Source: Nocardia sp. NBC_01730
GTDB taxonomy: Bacteria > Actinomycetota > Actinomycetes > Mycobacteriales > Mycobacteriaceae
Direction: 5' to 3'
Length of the DNA: 64,000 nt
Assembly: GCF_035920445.1 (NCBI RefSeq)
Contig: NZ_CP109162.1
Coordinates: forward strand, 7,874,001-7,938,000
The notes under the pieces were generated by a model that saw nothing but the letters and a program-made list of their open reading frames with translations, had not been told where the DNA came from and searched no databases. Positions 27,212 through 36,930 of the stretch are shown in pieces. Made by a program: the position numbers and the translations under genes. Position 1 is the stretch's first letter. Each line of letters opens with the position of its first letter.

Positions 27212-27407
27212 GATCGGTCATGGAAGGGCCGTGCTCGTAGCCGAGGGCGGCTCGATCAATGCGAGGCAGTGCGGAAAATGGCCGATACCCGCCGCCCGCG
27301 CGCGACCCGCCGTGTGGCGTCGGCTCGCTCTTGCGTGCGGCGATTGGGGTGCCGCCGATGATGGGTCGAAGCCATTCTCGTCCTCGCGAGCGTGGTCCGA
27401 GAAGGCC

Positions 27408-27440
27408 AGCCGGGAGCCGGAAGATCTTCAGCTCCCGGCT
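27408..27440. terminator. Strong hairpin between convergent genes
   Basis: AGCCGGGAGC and GCTCCCGGCT form perfect 10-base arms around a 13-base loop that itself contains AAGATCTT. It lies between the membrane protein gene ending at 27211 and zur ending at 27479 on the other strand. The position suits a bidirectional terminator, although no T-run follows. Confidence 0.6.
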
Positions 27441-27478
27441 CCCCGCTGTCGGCGGGGGTCGTTGGCGCGGCCGGCCGA

Positions 27479-27913
27479 TTACATCCCTCGGTGGCCCGCC
27501 GACACACAAGCCGTGCAGGTGCCGAACACCTCGAGGGTGTGGCTGATCTCGGTGAAGCCGTGCTCGCTCGCGATCGCCTCAGCCCACGTCTCGACCGTCG
27601 GACCCTCGACCTCGACGGTGCGGCCGCAGCGTCTGCAGACCAGGTGGTGATGGTGGCCATTCGAGCACTGGCGGTAGACGGATTCGCCGGAATCGGTGCG
27701 CAGCACGTCCACCATGCCCGCGTCGGCCAGCGACTGCAGCGTCCGATAGACCGTGGTGAGGCCGATGCCTTCGCCACGTTTGCGCAACTCGTCGTGTAGC
27801 TCCTGGGCGGAGCGGAACTCGTCGATGTCACCGAGCAGCGCGGCGATGGCGCTGCGCTGCCTGGTGCTGCGGATACCGACCGGTTTCTGTGGAGCGGCCG
27901 TATTGTCTGGCAC
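27479..27913 (-). CDS. zur: Fur-family zinc uptake regulator
   Basis: A 144-residue Fur-family protein: an N-terminal winged HTH (STRQRSAIAALLGDID, then LTTVYRTLQSLADAG) and a C-terminal dimer domain with HHHHLVCRRCGRTVEV and CTAC, giving the two CxxC structural zinc sites. Its place directly downstream of smtB, next to glyS, matches mycobacterial FurB (Zur), which represses zinc uptake genes. Only 3 bases separate it from smtB. Confidence 0.92.
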   Translation of the reverse strand: MPDNTAAPQKPVGIRSTRQRSAIAALLGDIDEFRSAQELHDELRKRGEGIGLTTVYRTLQSLADAGMVDVLRTDSGESVYRQCSNGHHHHLVCRRCGRTVEVEGPTVETWAEAIASEHGFTEISHTLEVFGTCTACVSAGHRGM

Positions 27914-27916
27914 GAA

Positions 27917-28267
27917 TCATCCTTCCTCGGCGTGCGCGACGGCGTCGACAACGATGTGCGCCAAGTGGTCGTCGACCAGTTCGTAGAGCACCTCACGACC
28001 GGAACGCTCACCGTGCACGACGCCCGCGGACTTGAGGATACGCAGATGCTGACTGACCAGGGGTTGGGTCACGCCGAGCGCGTCGACCAGTTCGTGCACG
28101 CACCGTGGCGACTCGCGTAACTGCAGCACGATGGCGATGCGCACCGGCGCGGCTAGCGCCCGTAACAACTCACCCGCGTCCTCCAGTACGGTTCGCGCGG
28201 GAACCGGCGCGGGGCCGGGCGATCGGTAGGGATTGTGCGGCGGCGCAGCGGCGGTCTCGGCGGTCAT
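27917..28267 (-). CDS. smtB: ArsR/SmtB-family metal-responsive repressor
   Basis: A 116-residue winged-helix protein: RALAAPVRIAIVLQLRESPR, CVHELVDALGVTQPLVSQHL, and a C-terminal alpha-5 helix with ELVDDHLAHIVVDAVAHAEE, holding the Asp/His positions of the SmtB zinc site. It heads the smtB-zur operon, as in mycobacteria, where zinc releases SmtB and lets Zur be made. The ATG at 28267 is preferred to an upstream ATG because it gives the family length and has a nearby ribosome site. Confidence 0.93.
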   Translation of the reverse strand: MTAETAAAPPHNPYRSPGPAPVPARTVLEDAGELLRALAAPVRIAIVLQLRESPRCVHELVDALGVTQPLVSQHLRILKSAGVVHGERSGREVLYELVDDHLAHIVVDAVAHAEEG

Positions 28268-28281
28268 GTCACCCAACTCCT

Positions 28282-28296
28282 TAATGGAAAGCATTA
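28282..28296. promoter_or_regulatory. Candidate SmtB/Zur operator
   Basis: TAATG-GAAAG-CATTA is a perfect 5-5-5 inverted repeat ending 15 bases upstream of the smtB ATG. An inverted repeat overlapping the start region of the smtB gene is known in mycobacteria as the SmtB site; this one has the right place and form. Confidence 0.65.
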
Positions 28297-28492
28297 CCAT
28301 CTTGATATGCACGGGTGCGCATGTCAAACAGGCGCGTCGGTCGGCCTGTGTTTCAGGGGTTGGCTGTGCGGTGGAAACTCGGTTGGGCCGGGTCTATAGG
28401 CTGGAGCCGACCTGGTTGATGTGTGGCATTCGATCGAATACAACACATTCAACTGAATTAATCCGACTCGCAAGTGGATGGAGAATTCTCGA

Positions 28493-29884
28493 GTGGCACC
28501 CAAGTCGAAGGTGGACACCGTTGCCAACCTCGCCAAGCGCCGGGGTCTGGTGTACCCGTGCGGTGAGATCTACGGAGGCACCAAGTCGGCATGGGACTAC
28601 GGTCCGCTGGGTGTCGAACTCAAGGAGAACATCAAGAAGCAGTGGTGGCGCGCGATGGTCACCAGCCGCGAGGACGTCGTCGGCCTCGACTCGTCGGTGA
28701 TCCTGCCGCGCCAGGTGTGGGTCGCCTCCGGCCACGTCGGCGTGTTCAACGACCCGCTGGTCGAATGCCTGAACTGTCACCACCGCTTCCGGCAGGACCA
28801 CCTGCAGGAGGCGTACGCGCTCAAGAACAAGATCGACGACCCGGACACGGTCTCGATGGAACTCGTCGCGTGCCCGAACTGCGGCACCGTCGGCCGCTGG
28901 ACCGAGCCGCGTGACTTCAACATGATGCTCAAGACCTACCTGGGCCCGATCGAGTCCGAGGAGGGTTTGCACTACCTGCGCCCCGAGACCGCACAGGGCA
29001 TCTTCGTCAACTTCGCGAATGTGATGACCACCGCGCGCAAGAAGCCGCCGTTCGGTATCGCGCAGATCGGCAAGAGCTTCCGCAACGAGATCACCCCGGG
29101 CAACTTCATCTTCCGCACCCGCGAGTTCGAGCAGATGGAGATGGAGTACTTCGTCAAGCCGGGCGAGGACGAGCAGTGGCACAAGTACTGGATCGACGCC
29201 CGGTTCTCCTGGTACACCGACCTCGGCATCAGCCCCGAGAACCTGCGGCTCTTCGTGCACCCGAAGGACAAGCTTTCGCACTACTCGGCGGGCACCACCG
29301 ACATCGAGTACCGCTTCGGCTTCCAGGGCAATGAGTGGGGTGAGCTGGAGGGTGTCGCCAACCGCACCGACTTCGACCTGAAGACGCACGCCGAGCACTC
29401 CGGCACCGAGTTGAGCTTCTTCGACCAGACCACCAACGAGCGGTACGTCCCTTACGTCATCGAGCCCGCGGCCGGCCTGACCCGCTCGCTGATGGCGTTC
29501 CTGGTCGACGCGTACGCCGAGGACGAGGCGCCCAACGCCAAGGGCGGCGTGGACACCCGCACGGTGCTGCGGCTGGATCGTCGCCTCGCCCCGGTGAAGG
29601 CGGCGGTGCTTCCGCTTTCGCGCAACGCCGATCTGACGCCGAAAGCGAAAGACCTCGCCGCGCAGCTGCGCAAGAATTGGAACGTCGAGTTCGACGACGC
29701 GGGCGCCATCGGCCGCCGCTACCGCCGCCAAGACGAGATCGGCACGCCGTTCTGCATCACCGTCGACTTCGAGACGCTGGAGGACCAGGCGGTGACCATC
29801 CGCGAGCGGGACTCGATGACTCAGGAGCGCATCGCGTTGGACAAGGTCGAGGGCTACCTGGCCCAGCACCTGATCGGCGCCTGA
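28493..29884 (+). CDS. glyS: Glycyl-tRNA synthetase (alpha2 type)
   Basis: A 463-residue class II synthetase with the GlyRS N-terminal block ([17 protein letters not shown]), motif 2 ([20 protein letters not shown]), motif 3 and a C-terminal anticodon-binding domain. The GTG at 28493 is chosen because GGAG lies 10 bases upstream; an ATG at 28478 would add five residues but would place that site inside the gene. The smtB-zur unit runs divergently from it. A hairpin terminator follows. Confidence 0.96.
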   Translation: MAPKSKVDTVANLAKRRGLVYPCGEIYGGTKSAWDYGPLGVELKENIKKQWWRAMVTSREDVVGLDSSVILPRQVWVASGHVGVFNDPLVECLNCHHRFRQDHLQEAYALKNKIDDPDTVSMELVACPNCGTVGRWTEPRDFNMMLKTYLGPIESEEGLHYLRPETAQGIFVNFANVMTTARKKPPFGIAQIGKSFRNEITPGNFIFRTREFEQMEMEYFVKPGEDEQWHKYWIDARFSWYTDLGISPENLRLFVHPKDKLSHYSAGTTDIEYRFGFQGNEWGELEGVANRTDFDLKTHAEHSGTELSFFDQTTNERYVPYVIEPAAGLTRSLMAFLVDAYAEDEAPNAKGGVDTRTVLRLDRRLAPVKAAVLPLSRNADLTPKAKDLAAQLRKNWNVEFDDAGAIGRRYRRQDEIGTPFCITVDFETLEDQAVTIRERDSMTQERIALDKVEGYLAQHLIGA

Positions 29885-29897
29885 CCCACTCCGACGA

Positions 29898-29931
29898 CGC
29901 CCCGTGGCCGAACACCGGTCACGGGGCGTTT
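29898..29931 (+). terminator. Rho-independent terminator after glyS
   Basis: CGCCCCGTG and CACGGGGCG form a 9-base stem around a 13-base loop, followed by TTTCTC. It lies 14 bases after the glyS stop and before the convergent gene that ends at 29937. Confidence 0.75.
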
Positions 29932-29936
29932 CTCGA

Positions 29937-30344
29937 TCAGGAACCGTTGTTGCAGGAACTGTTCTTGCGCGTCGAGATTCCGATCGTGGTCGGAATGAGC
30001 AGCGCGAGGCCCCACGGCGCCGCGACCCAGAACGGCCAGAAATAGCCCGCGCCGGTGGCCAGGTAGATCGCGACGCAGAGAATGTTGACGAAGACCCACG
30101 GCGTCCACATGATCATCACCCACTGCGGAACAATGCCTTTGGCCGGTGCCGGTCGAGAATCCCGCTGCGCGGGCAGATCGGACAACAGCGGAGCCAGCTC
30201 GCCATAGGTCTTGGCGGCATACACCTGCTGCAGCCGTTCATCGAATTCGGGTAGCGACAACCTGCCCTCGTTCATCGCGTGACGCAATTGGTCGACGATC
30301 TTCTCGCGATCGGCGTCGGACGCCCGCACATGTTCCTGACCCAC
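29937..30344 (-). CDS. DUF1707 and 2TM domain membrane protein
   Basis: A 135-residue protein: an N-terminal DUF1707/SHOCT-like helix-rich domain (ASDADREKIVDQLRHAMNEG, RLSLPEFDERLQQVYAAKTY) followed by two transmembrane helices (residues 78-98 and 103-122). These small proteins are common in actinobacteria; a role in membrane anchoring or signalling is guessed, not known. The stop faces the glyS terminator. Confidence 0.85.
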   Translation of the reverse strand: MGQEHVRASDADREKIVDQLRHAMNEGRLSLPEFDERLQQVYAAKTYGELAPLLSDLPAQRDSRPAPAKGIVPQWVMIMWTPWVFVNILCVAIYLATGAGYFWPFWVAAPWGLALLIPTTIGISTRKNSSCNNGS

Positions 30345-30448
30345 GCTGTCAGCGTAAATCCACGGCGTCGGTCGCGTCGGAAATATCCGGTCGGACCGTA
30401 CCGTTGAGGCTCGACATACCGGAGATCGCCGAACGTGAGGAGCTACGC

Positions 30449-31369
30449 ATGGCGAGAGCAGTGCAGTTCGACCGCTACGGCGGGATCGACGAATTGAAGG
30501 TTCTCGAGGTGCCCACCCCGAAGGCGGGGCCGGGGCAGGTGGTCGTCGAGGTCGTCGCGGCGGGCATCAATCCGGGTGAGGCGATGATCCGGACCGGTGC
30601 GCTGCACGAACGTTGGCCCACGACGTTTCCGTCGGGGCAGGGCACCGATTTCGCCGGCCGGATCGTGGCAGTCGGGGACGGCGTCGGCGGTCTTCAGGTC
30701 GGTGACGAGGTGCTCGGATTCACCGAGAATCGTGCCGGCCACGCCACCCATGTGGTGGTGCCCGCCGATCAGGTGACGCCCAAGCCCGCGAATCTGGGCT
30801 GGGACGTCGCCGGAGCATTGTTCGTCGTCGGCACAACGGCTTTCGCTGCCGTGCGCGCTGTGGCGGCCGGGGCGGGCGACACGGTCGCGGTCTCTGGTGC
30901 GGCCGGGGGAGTCGGTTCGATCACGGTGCAGTTGTTGCGCGCCAGGGGCGCCGAGGTCATCGGCATCGCGAGCGAGGCCAATCACGAGTGGCTGCGCTCG
31001 GTCGGCGCGACCCCGATCGCATACGGTGACAATCTGATCGACGCACTACGCGCCGCGGCACCGGACGGGCTGGACGCGTTCATCGACACCTACGGCGCCG
31101 ACTATGTGGACATCGCTGTCGAACTCGGTGTCCCGGTGGAGCGCATCGACACCATCATCAACTTCGCCGCTGTTGAGAAGTACGGCGTCAAAGGCGAGGG
31201 CAACGCGGACGCCGCCACTATCGACGTCCTCGCCGAGCTGGCCGATCAGGTCGCCGCGGGCGACATCGAGGTCCCGATCGCGGCGGTCTATCCGCTGGAA
31301 AAGGTGCAGGACGCATATCGCGAACTCGAGCAACGCCACACTCGCGGCAAGATCGTGCTGCATCCCTGA
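30449..31369 (+). CDS. NADP-dependent zinc-free alcohol/quinone oxidoreductase
   Basis: A 306-residue MDR-superfamily enzyme: an N-terminal GroES-like domain (VEVVAAGINPGEAMIRTG) and a Rossmann domain with VSGAAGGVGSITVQLLRARG. No zinc ligands are seen, which fits quinone oxidoreductases (QOR type). GAGGAGC lies 5 bases ahead of the ATG. The substrate is unknown. It converges on tenA, with a hairpin between the two genes. Confidence 0.9.
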   Translation: MARAVQFDRYGGIDELKVLEVPTPKAGPGQVVVEVVAAGINPGEAMIRTGALHERWPTTFPSGQGTDFAGRIVAVGDGVGGLQVGDEVLGFTENRAGHATHVVVPADQVTPKPANLGWDVAGALFVVGTTAFAAVRAVAAGAGDTVAVSGAAGGVGSITVQLLRARGAEVIGIASEANHEWLRSVGATPIAYGDNLIDALRAAAPDGLDAFIDTYGADYVDIAVELGVPVERIDTIINFAAVEKYGVKGEGNADAATIDVLAELADQVAAGDIEVPIAAVYPLEKVQDAYRELEQRHTRGKIVLHP

Positions 31370-31400
31370 CAATGCTTGGTCGCCAACCCGATGGACACGA

Positions 31401-31427
31401 GATCCGGGCGCGAGATGCGCCCGGGTC
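31401..31427. terminator. Hairpin between convergent genes
   Basis: CCGGGCGC-GAGAT-GCGCCCGG, extended by three outer pairs, gives an 11-pair stem with a 5-base loop. It lies between the oxidoreductase stop and the tenA stop on the other strand. No T-run is present, so it may act as a weak bidirectional terminator. Confidence 0.55.
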
Positions 31428-31444
31428 CGTCCGTGGAACGCGAC

Positions 31445-32053
31445 TCAGCGTGGCACGTCCCAGAATGCGAGTTCGTGGCGCATGCCTTCCCTGAACAGTT
31501 CTTCCGCGCGCGCCGGGTCGGTGCCCGCCTCGTCGATCATCTGCGCGCAGCGCCGGGTTAGCTCGGCGAAGCCGGGATCGGCATAGGTGTCGACCCAGCG
31601 GCGATAGCGCGGCTCGTCGGGCGGGTTCCGCGCGAGCAGCGCTCCGAGCGCGGAGTACCCCCACATGCACGGATAGAGGGCGGCAAGGCCCTCGCTGTAC
31701 GAGGCGGCCGACTCGAGCAGGAACGCCGTATACGCCGCGCACGGCGCGCCTTTGGTCGCGCCGTCGAGGTCGGCGCCGAACTCGGCGGCCAGCGAGCGGT
31801 GCAGCGACAACTCCTCGTGGTAGGTGGCGTGCGCGAGGTCGACCAGGTCGCCGAGGTGGGCCGCAGGCGCCTGCCAGGCGAGGCGGGCGAACACCCGGAC
31901 GTAGTCGAGCAGGAACAGATAGTCCTGTTCCAGCCAGGACCGGAAGATCGGCTCGGGCAGCGTGCCTTGGGCGATTCCGGCCACCGTGGGATGGGTGAGC
32001 TGTTCCTCGATCAGGGGTCGGCCGATGTCCTCCAGATGTGCCACGAGACTCAT
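31445..32053 (-). CDS. TenA-family protein (thiaminase II-like)
   Basis: A 202-residue all-helical protein with TenA features: WLEQDYLFLLDYVRVFARL, HEELSLHR and YPCMWGYSALG, in which the Cys is the family's catalytic position, and a C-terminal glutamate region (EELFREGMRHELAFWD). TenA enzymes salvage degraded thiamine pyrimidines; some are hydrolases of other small amines. No thiamine genes are nearby. The ATG at 32053 is chosen for family length; the frame extends upstream into the divergent gene. Confidence 0.85.
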   Translation of the reverse strand: MSLVAHLEDIGRPLIEEQLTHPTVAGIAQGTLPEPIFRSWLEQDYLFLLDYVRVFARLAWQAPAAHLGDLVDLAHATYHEELSLHRSLAAEFGADLDGATKGAPCAAYTAFLLESAASYSEGLAALYPCMWGYSALGALLARNPPDEPRYRRWVDTYADPGFAELTRRCAQMIDEAGTDPARAEELFREGMRHELAFWDVPR

Positions 32054-32144
32054 ACCGGCAGTCTTCCGCATCCGCCGGGGCGGCCGGTTTGCGCCCGTGC
32101 CGGAGTTGCCGCACGCTTGCGATGTGTTGCGGGATGAGGATGAT

Positions 32145-33383
32145 GTGCTGCGGACGTTGGCGCCGTCGGAGCAGCGGTTCGTACGGCACGGCACGTACAC
32201 GGGGCGGTCGGTGTCGGTACAAGGAGCGCTCGACCCCGCGGCGCTGCGGGAGGCGTTCGACATTGTGCGGCGCGCGTATCCGATAGTGGCCTGCCGAATC
32301 ATGGAAGACACTGCGGGACAGGGATATCTGCTCGCTCCGGACGAGCGGGCGTGGACCCCTGCGTCGGTGCGCCAGGGTGACGTGCAAACCGTCGACCTCC
32401 CCGTGGTGGATCCCGCTGCGCAGTTGGCCTACCTGGATGTCGTCGGCTCGGGCGCGGATCGCTGGCGCGTCACCCTGTTCACACACCACAGCATCGCCGA
32501 CGCGGGGCACTGCGTCGGACTGTTGTCCCGACTATGGGACTTCTACACCGGCATCATCGATCGTGCGTCCATAACTGTTGTGCCACAGGACTATCCGAAG
32601 CCGTTGGAGTGGTACGTCGAAGCGCATGGGATCGCCAGGTCCGTTGCGACCGGATTCGAAGACGTGACCGAGCCGCTTCCCCCTGAGGTCGAGGTTGTGC
32701 CCGCCGCCTGCGAGGAACCCGCGCCGAGCACGCTTGCGCGTCCGCTGCGCGCGTGCCTGGATCCGGACACCACCGCGCGGATCGTCGCGCTCGGACGCAA
32801 GTCGGGAGTGCCGGTGAACGGGCTCGTCACCGCCGCATTGTTGCGGGCGTACGCGAGCGAAACCGTCTGCGGTGCATCGCCATTGGGCTGTCTATATCCG
32901 GTGGACCTGCGTTCGCGGTTCGATCCGCCCGTCGCCGCGGCGGCGGGGACGAATATGGCCGGGATGGCCTCGTTCGCGGCTGAGGTCGATCCCGCGGGGA
33001 GTCTCGTCGAACTGGCTCAGCGCATTTCGGGCCGACTGGCCCACGATCTGTCCTCAGGCGTTGTGCACCAGTCTGTTCTGCACTTTCCGGATTTCTACGG
33101 TACGACCAGAACTCACTCCCTGGCCGGGCACATCGCGGTGACCAACACCGGCGTCGTTCCCGCGTTTCGCACACCGGTCGCGATCGAACTGACCGACTAC
33201 GAGATCGTCTATCTCTCCGCCCACCCCCGACCGTCGGCAGGCGCCTCCGCCACCGTCACCTTCCTGGTCTACACATTCGCCCGCGAGCTGACCGTCGGCC
33301 TGCTCGGCGGTGGCGCGCACGCCGACGGTCTGCTCGCGGCGGTCCGTGCGGAGTTGACCGCGCTGTCGGCGGTTTGTGTCTGA
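32145..33383 (+). CDS. PapA-like acyltransferase (condensation-domain fold)
   Basis: A 412-residue protein with HHSIADAGH (HHxxxDG-type, near residue 115), the catalytic motif of condensation domains and of polyketide-associated acyltransferases such as PapA5, and a late structural motif, LYPVDLRSRF. PapA enzymes transfer acyl chains from carrier proteins to diols or sugars. No polyketide synthase is near, so the acceptor is unknown. The start is uncertain: GTG at 32145 has GAGG upstream, GTG at 32124 is another choice. The open frame overlaps tenA's 5' end on the other strand. Confidence 0.8.
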   Translation: MLRTLAPSEQRFVRHGTYTGRSVSVQGALDPAALREAFDIVRRAYPIVACRIMEDTAGQGYLLAPDERAWTPASVRQGDVQTVDLPVVDPAAQLAYLDVVGSGADRWRVTLFTHHSIADAGHCVGLLSRLWDFYTGIIDRASITVVPQDYPKPLEWYVEAHGIARSVATGFEDVTEPLPPEVEVVPAACEEPAPSTLARPLRACLDPDTTARIVALGRKSGVPVNGLVTAALLRAYASETVCGASPLGCLYPVDLRSRFDPPVAAAAGTNMAGMASFAAEVDPAGSLVELAQRISGRLAHDLSSGVVHQSVLHFPDFYGTTRTHSLAGHIAVTNTGVVPAFRTPVAIELTDYEIVYLSAHPRPSAGASATVTFLVYTFARELTVGLLGGGAHADGLLAAVRAELTALSAVCV

Positions 33384-33394
33384 TGGCGAAGTAA

Positions 33395-35380
33395 TCAGAA
33401 CCTTCCGCCGCGGCTGATCCGCCGGGAACCGGTCGAGCCGCCGTAGGAGCCCGCACTCCAGCCGCCGGACCCGGAGCGCCGCCCGCCGCTCGCCGCGCCG
33501 CGCAGCAGCCCTTCGATCAGGATGCCGCCGAGTACCGCCCCGGCCTGGGCGCCGCCGGATGGCGTCCGGCTGCTCTCCCAGGCGCGCACGCTCGCCTGCG
33601 CGGCCTGCATCGCGCGCCCGCCCAGGGTTGCCGCCGCCTGCGCGTGCGTGAGCGCCTGCGCCGGGTCGCTCGCGCGCAGCCGCTGTGCCTCGTCGAGGTT
33701 GCGTTGCGCCTCCGACAGCCGGGTGCGAGCCTCGGCGTCCACGCCGCCGCGCCGGGTGGTGACGTAGTTGGAGGCCGCGTCGACCCGGGCACCGGCGTCG
33801 GTCAGTGCTCGGTCGAGCCTGCGCCGCAGGTCCTCGGCGGCCAGTTTGCGGTCGGTGGCCGCGGCGAGGGCACGGTCCAGGTCGCTGTCGGCGGTGACCG
33901 CGTCGTGGAAGGCGTCCAGCGGATCGGAGTCCGCGGCGGCGGTCGCCTTGTCCATGCTGGATTGCGCGGCACCGACGGCCGTGGCCAGTGCAGGCCCGCC
34001 GAAAGCGGAAAGCTCGGTGGCGGAGGCGATGTCGCGGCGCAGCTCGTCCAGCACGCCGGGCAATCCGTCGCGGGCCTGCTGGATTGTGGTCGCCGCGTTG
34101 TCGACGGAGTCGAGCAGGGTGCGGGCTTGGCCGATCGCGGCCTCGGCGGACCGGATCGCCGCCACCGCGCCACCCTGCTCGCCCACCGGTTGGGTGAGTG
34201 CGGACCGTCCCACGTCGATATTGCGCTCCGCGAACGTGATTCGCTCGCCCGCCATGGCGATGTTGTCCTGGATCGGCGCGAGGACACCGGCCGGATGAGC
34301 AGCGGTGAGCCGGGTCAGCTCCGCCTCCGAAGCGGGGACGCGGCCGGTGAGATCGACAAGATCCCTGGTGAGCGCGTCCAACCGGTCTGCAGCGTTGATC
34401 AGCAGATTACGCATGGCGTCGAATTCGGCGACCTGCGCGTCGAGTTCGTGATCGGCGCGACCCACGGTGCCGATCAGGTCGACCAGTAGTGAGCGCTGTT
34501 CCTCCCGCGTCTCCGGGAGATCGTCGTCGAGCCGCTGCCGAATCGAAAAAGCTTTGGCGGACGCGGCTTTCGCGTGCTCGAGAGCGGTGGTGAAGGGAGT
34601 GGTCGCGGTGCCGCCGAACTCGCCGGTGGCCAGCTCGAGTTCCTCGCCGCTGGTGCGGACCGCGTTGTCGATCTCCACCAGCACCTCGCGCGACCGCGCG
34701 TGCAGGGCCTCCAGCGGCAGCGCCGCCAGCGCCGCCGTGTTCTCCGGGTCCAATTCTCGCGCGGCCGCCAGGTCGGCCGTCGCCCGGTCGCGGCGCCGTT
34801 TGCGCGAGTAGAGCACCACACCGCCGACCACGAGGACGATGGGCAGGCCGATGATCAGTACGGCGCCGATATTCACCTCGCCTCCGCGCATGGCGGAGTC
34901 CAGACCGTCGGCGGTCGCGACCCCGGCGTCGGCCCAGCGCCCGTCGCGCAGGGCGGGCTCGACCTCGCGGGTCAGGAGGCTGTCGAGTTCGGAATCGCTC
35001 ACCCCCCTCGGCAACTGTCCCTCGACCCAGTAGCCGCGGTCCTCGGTGGCGACCGCGAGCAGCAGGTCACGCGCGCCGAACCCGGACATCGAGGCGGTGC
35101 GCCGGGCCCAGGTTTCCGGGGCGAGCCCGTCGAAGTCGGGCACGTACACCACCCACAGCCGCACCTGCTGGTCGGCATAGAGCTGATCCACCGATGAGCG
35201 CACCCGATCGAGCTGGCCCGGGTCGAGCACCTCGGCCGAGTCCTCGACGTAGGTCCCCATTCGCAGTGGCGGTTCGGCCGCGACCGTCGCAGCGCCGATC
35301 AAGGCGATGCCGGCCAGCAGGATGCCGATCGCCAGCCGGGCTTTCCAGCGGGCAAGGCCATTGAGCAGCGGCAATGACAT
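33395..35380 (-). CDS. TPM-domain membrane protein
   Basis: A 661-residue protein: a membrane helix or signal at residues 15-35, an extracytoplasmic TPM domain (AEVLDPGQLDRVRSSVDQLY, then GYWVEGQLPRGVSDSE) to about residue 160, a second helix near 172-192, then about 400 residues of alanine-rich coiled coil and a Gly/Ser/Arg-rich tail. TPM proteins are implicated in membrane protein turnover and in photosystem repair in other organisms. The mycobacterial homologue (Rv2345) sits beside dgt and dnaG, as here. Confidence 0.88.
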   Translation of the reverse strand: MSLPLLNGLARWKARLAIGILLAGIALIGAATVAAEPPLRMGTYVEDSAEVLDPGQLDRVRSSVDQLYADQQVRLWVVYVPDFDGLAPETWARRTASMSGFGARDLLLAVATEDRGYWVEGQLPRGVSDSELDSLLTREVEPALRDGRWADAGVATADGLDSAMRGGEVNIGAVLIIGLPIVLVVGGVVLYSRKRRRDRATADLAAARELDPENTAALAALPLEALHARSREVLVEIDNAVRTSGEELELATGEFGGTATTPFTTALEHAKAASAKAFSIRQRLDDDLPETREEQRSLLVDLIGTVGRADHELDAQVAEFDAMRNLLINAADRLDALTRDLVDLTGRVPASEAELTRLTAAHPAGVLAPIQDNIAMAGERITFAERNIDVGRSALTQPVGEQGGAVAAIRSAEAAIGQARTLLDSVDNAATTIQQARDGLPGVLDELRRDIASATELSAFGGPALATAVGAAQSSMDKATAAADSDPLDAFHDAVTADSDLDRALAAATDRKLAAEDLRRRLDRALTDAGARVDAASNYVTTRRGGVDAEARTRLSEAQRNLDEAQRLRASDPAQALTHAQAAATLGGRAMQAAQASVRAWESSRTPSGGAQAGAVLGGILIEGLLRGAASGGRRSGSGGWSAGSYGGSTGSRRISRGGRF

Positions 35381-35410
35381 GGAAAGAATCTACTTGGTTA
35401 GCATCGATCC

Positions 35411-36088
35411 GTGATCACGATCGATCGCCCATATACCGGCCACATATCCCCGAACTCGAATCCGCAGCAGCGCGACGTCCCCGGCGCGCGGATCGTCAAG
35501 ATGTCCGTCGGCGGCATGGACAACAACTGCTACCTGGTGCAGTGCGCGAACACCGGGGCCGCCGTGCTCATCGACGCCGCGAACGAGGCGGAGCGCATCG
35601 CGGCCCTCGTCGAGCAGGAAACGCCTGGGCGTGTCCAGCTGATCGTCACCACCCACCAGCACCGTGACCACTGGTCGGCGCTGAAGGAGATCACGGCTGC
35701 CACCGCCGCCCCGACCGCCGCCCACGCACTGGACGCCGAGCCGCTGCCTGTCCGCCCCGATCGCCTCCTCGGCGACGGCGACACCGTCCCGATCGGCGAC
35801 TTGGTCTTCGAGGTCATCCACCTGCGCGGACACACCCCGGGCTCGGTCGCTCTCGCCCTCACCGACGGTGCCGGTCGCACTCACTTGTTCACCGGCGACT
35901 CCCTGTTTCCCGGCGGCGTTGGTCGCACCACCGCACCAGAAGACTTCGACTCGCTGCTCGGAGACGTGACGACGAAACTCTTCGACCGGTACCCGGATGA
36001 CACGGTCGTCTACCCAGGCCACGGCGACGACACAACCCTCGGCACCGAGCGCCCGAACCTCGGCGACTGGCGCGCCCGCGGCTGGTAA
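35411..36088 (+). CDS. Metallo-beta-lactamase-fold hydrolase
   Basis: A 225-residue protein with the binuclear metal motifs THQHRDHW (HxHxDH), GHTPGSVALA, FTGDSLFPGGVGRT and YPGHGDDTTLG, as in the glyoxalase II/MBL-fold group. It probably hydrolyses a thioester or similar bond in the cytoplasm. It starts with GTG. It diverges from the TPM gene with only 30 bases between the starts. Confidence 0.9.
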   Translation: MITIDRPYTGHISPNSNPQQRDVPGARIVKMSVGGMDNNCYLVQCANTGAAVLIDAANEAERIAALVEQETPGRVQLIVTTHQHRDHWSALKEITAATAAPTAAHALDAEPLPVRPDRLLGDGDTVPIGDLVFEVIHLRGHTPGSVALALTDGAGRTHLFTGDSLFPGGVGRTTAPEDFDSLLGDVTTKLFDRYPDDTVVYPGHGDDTTLGTERPNLGDWRARGW

Positions 36089-36228
36089 TCCTCGGGGCTG
36101 CACCCCGCAGCCGGCTCGGGCCTCTTCGCACGATTGGTTGGTTCCGCGCAGAGGTGCTCTCCGCCGAGGCTCGCGCGCCGGGCGCCCGAACTCGCCGGGA
36201 GTGGCACCCCTACTGGCAGACTTGGGGA

Positions 36229-36924
36229 GTGAACTCGCCAACGACGCGCAGCAGAGCTGGTTCGGCTCCCGACCTCGCCCGGCCACTCGGCTTCGGCGCG
36301 CGGTTGCTGCGCTGGGCCCGGCGACTGGTCGTCGGTTCGGTGGTGATGGGCACGGTGCTGGTCGGCGGGACCGCGTTCCGCGTATGGCAGGTCGCGCGCA
36401 TCGACGACTACACGAAGGCCGACGCGATCGTCGTGCTCGGCGCCGCACAGTATTCCGGCACCCCGTCGACCGTGTTCGAGGCGCGACTCGATCAGGCATA
36501 CAAGCTGTTCCGGGCCGGTGTCGCGCCGCGGGTGATCACCGTCGGCGGCAAGCAGGAGGGCGACTTATTCACCGAGGCGGCTTCCGGGAAGAACTACCTG
36601 CAATCGCGCGGAGTGCCCAGCGACAAGATCCTCGCCGTCGAAACCGGTTCGGACACCGTGCGCAGCGTCGAGGCGGTCGCGACGGCGATGCGTGCGCGCG
36701 ACATGACCTCCGCGGTGCTGGTCAGCGATCCCTGGCATTCGCTGCGCACCCGGACCATGGCGCGCGACGAGGGCCTCGCCGCATGGACGGCGCCGACCAG
36801 AACCGGCCCCGCCGTCTACACCCGGGAATCGCAGGCGCACGGAATCGCCAGGGAGACCGGCGCTTTGCTGTGGTACCAGCTCACCCATTTCTCGGCGGAC
36901 TTCACCTATACAGCGGGACAGTGA
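36229..36924 (+). CDS. YdcF/DUF218 membrane protein
   Basis: A 231-residue protein: a short basic N-terminus, one membrane helix (residues 31-50) and an extracytoplasmic DUF218 domain (ADAIVVLGAAQYSGTPSTVF, EARLDQAYKLFRAGVAPRVI, VETGSDTVRSVEAV). The family is linked to envelope metabolism (SanA, ElyC) without a clear reaction. GTG at 36229 is preceded by GGGGA. It ends 6 bases before dgt and is probably cotranscribed with it. Confidence 0.87.
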   Translation: MNSPTTRSRAGSAPDLARPLGFGARLLRWARRLVVGSVVMGTVLVGGTAFRVWQVARIDDYTKADAIVVLGAAQYSGTPSTVFEARLDQAYKLFRAGVAPRVITVGGKQEGDLFTEAASGKNYLQSRGVPSDKILAVETGSDTVRSVEAVATAMRARDMTSAVLVSDPWHSLRTRTMARDEGLAAWTAPTRTGPAVYTRESQAHGIARETGALLWYQLTHFSADFTYTAGQ

Positions 36925-36930
36925 GATCCG

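Noticed and set aside
28394..29869. Minus-strand open frame of 491 codons opposite glyS
   Set aside because: Shadow of the glycyl-tRNA synthetase, which has full class II motifs on the plus strand.
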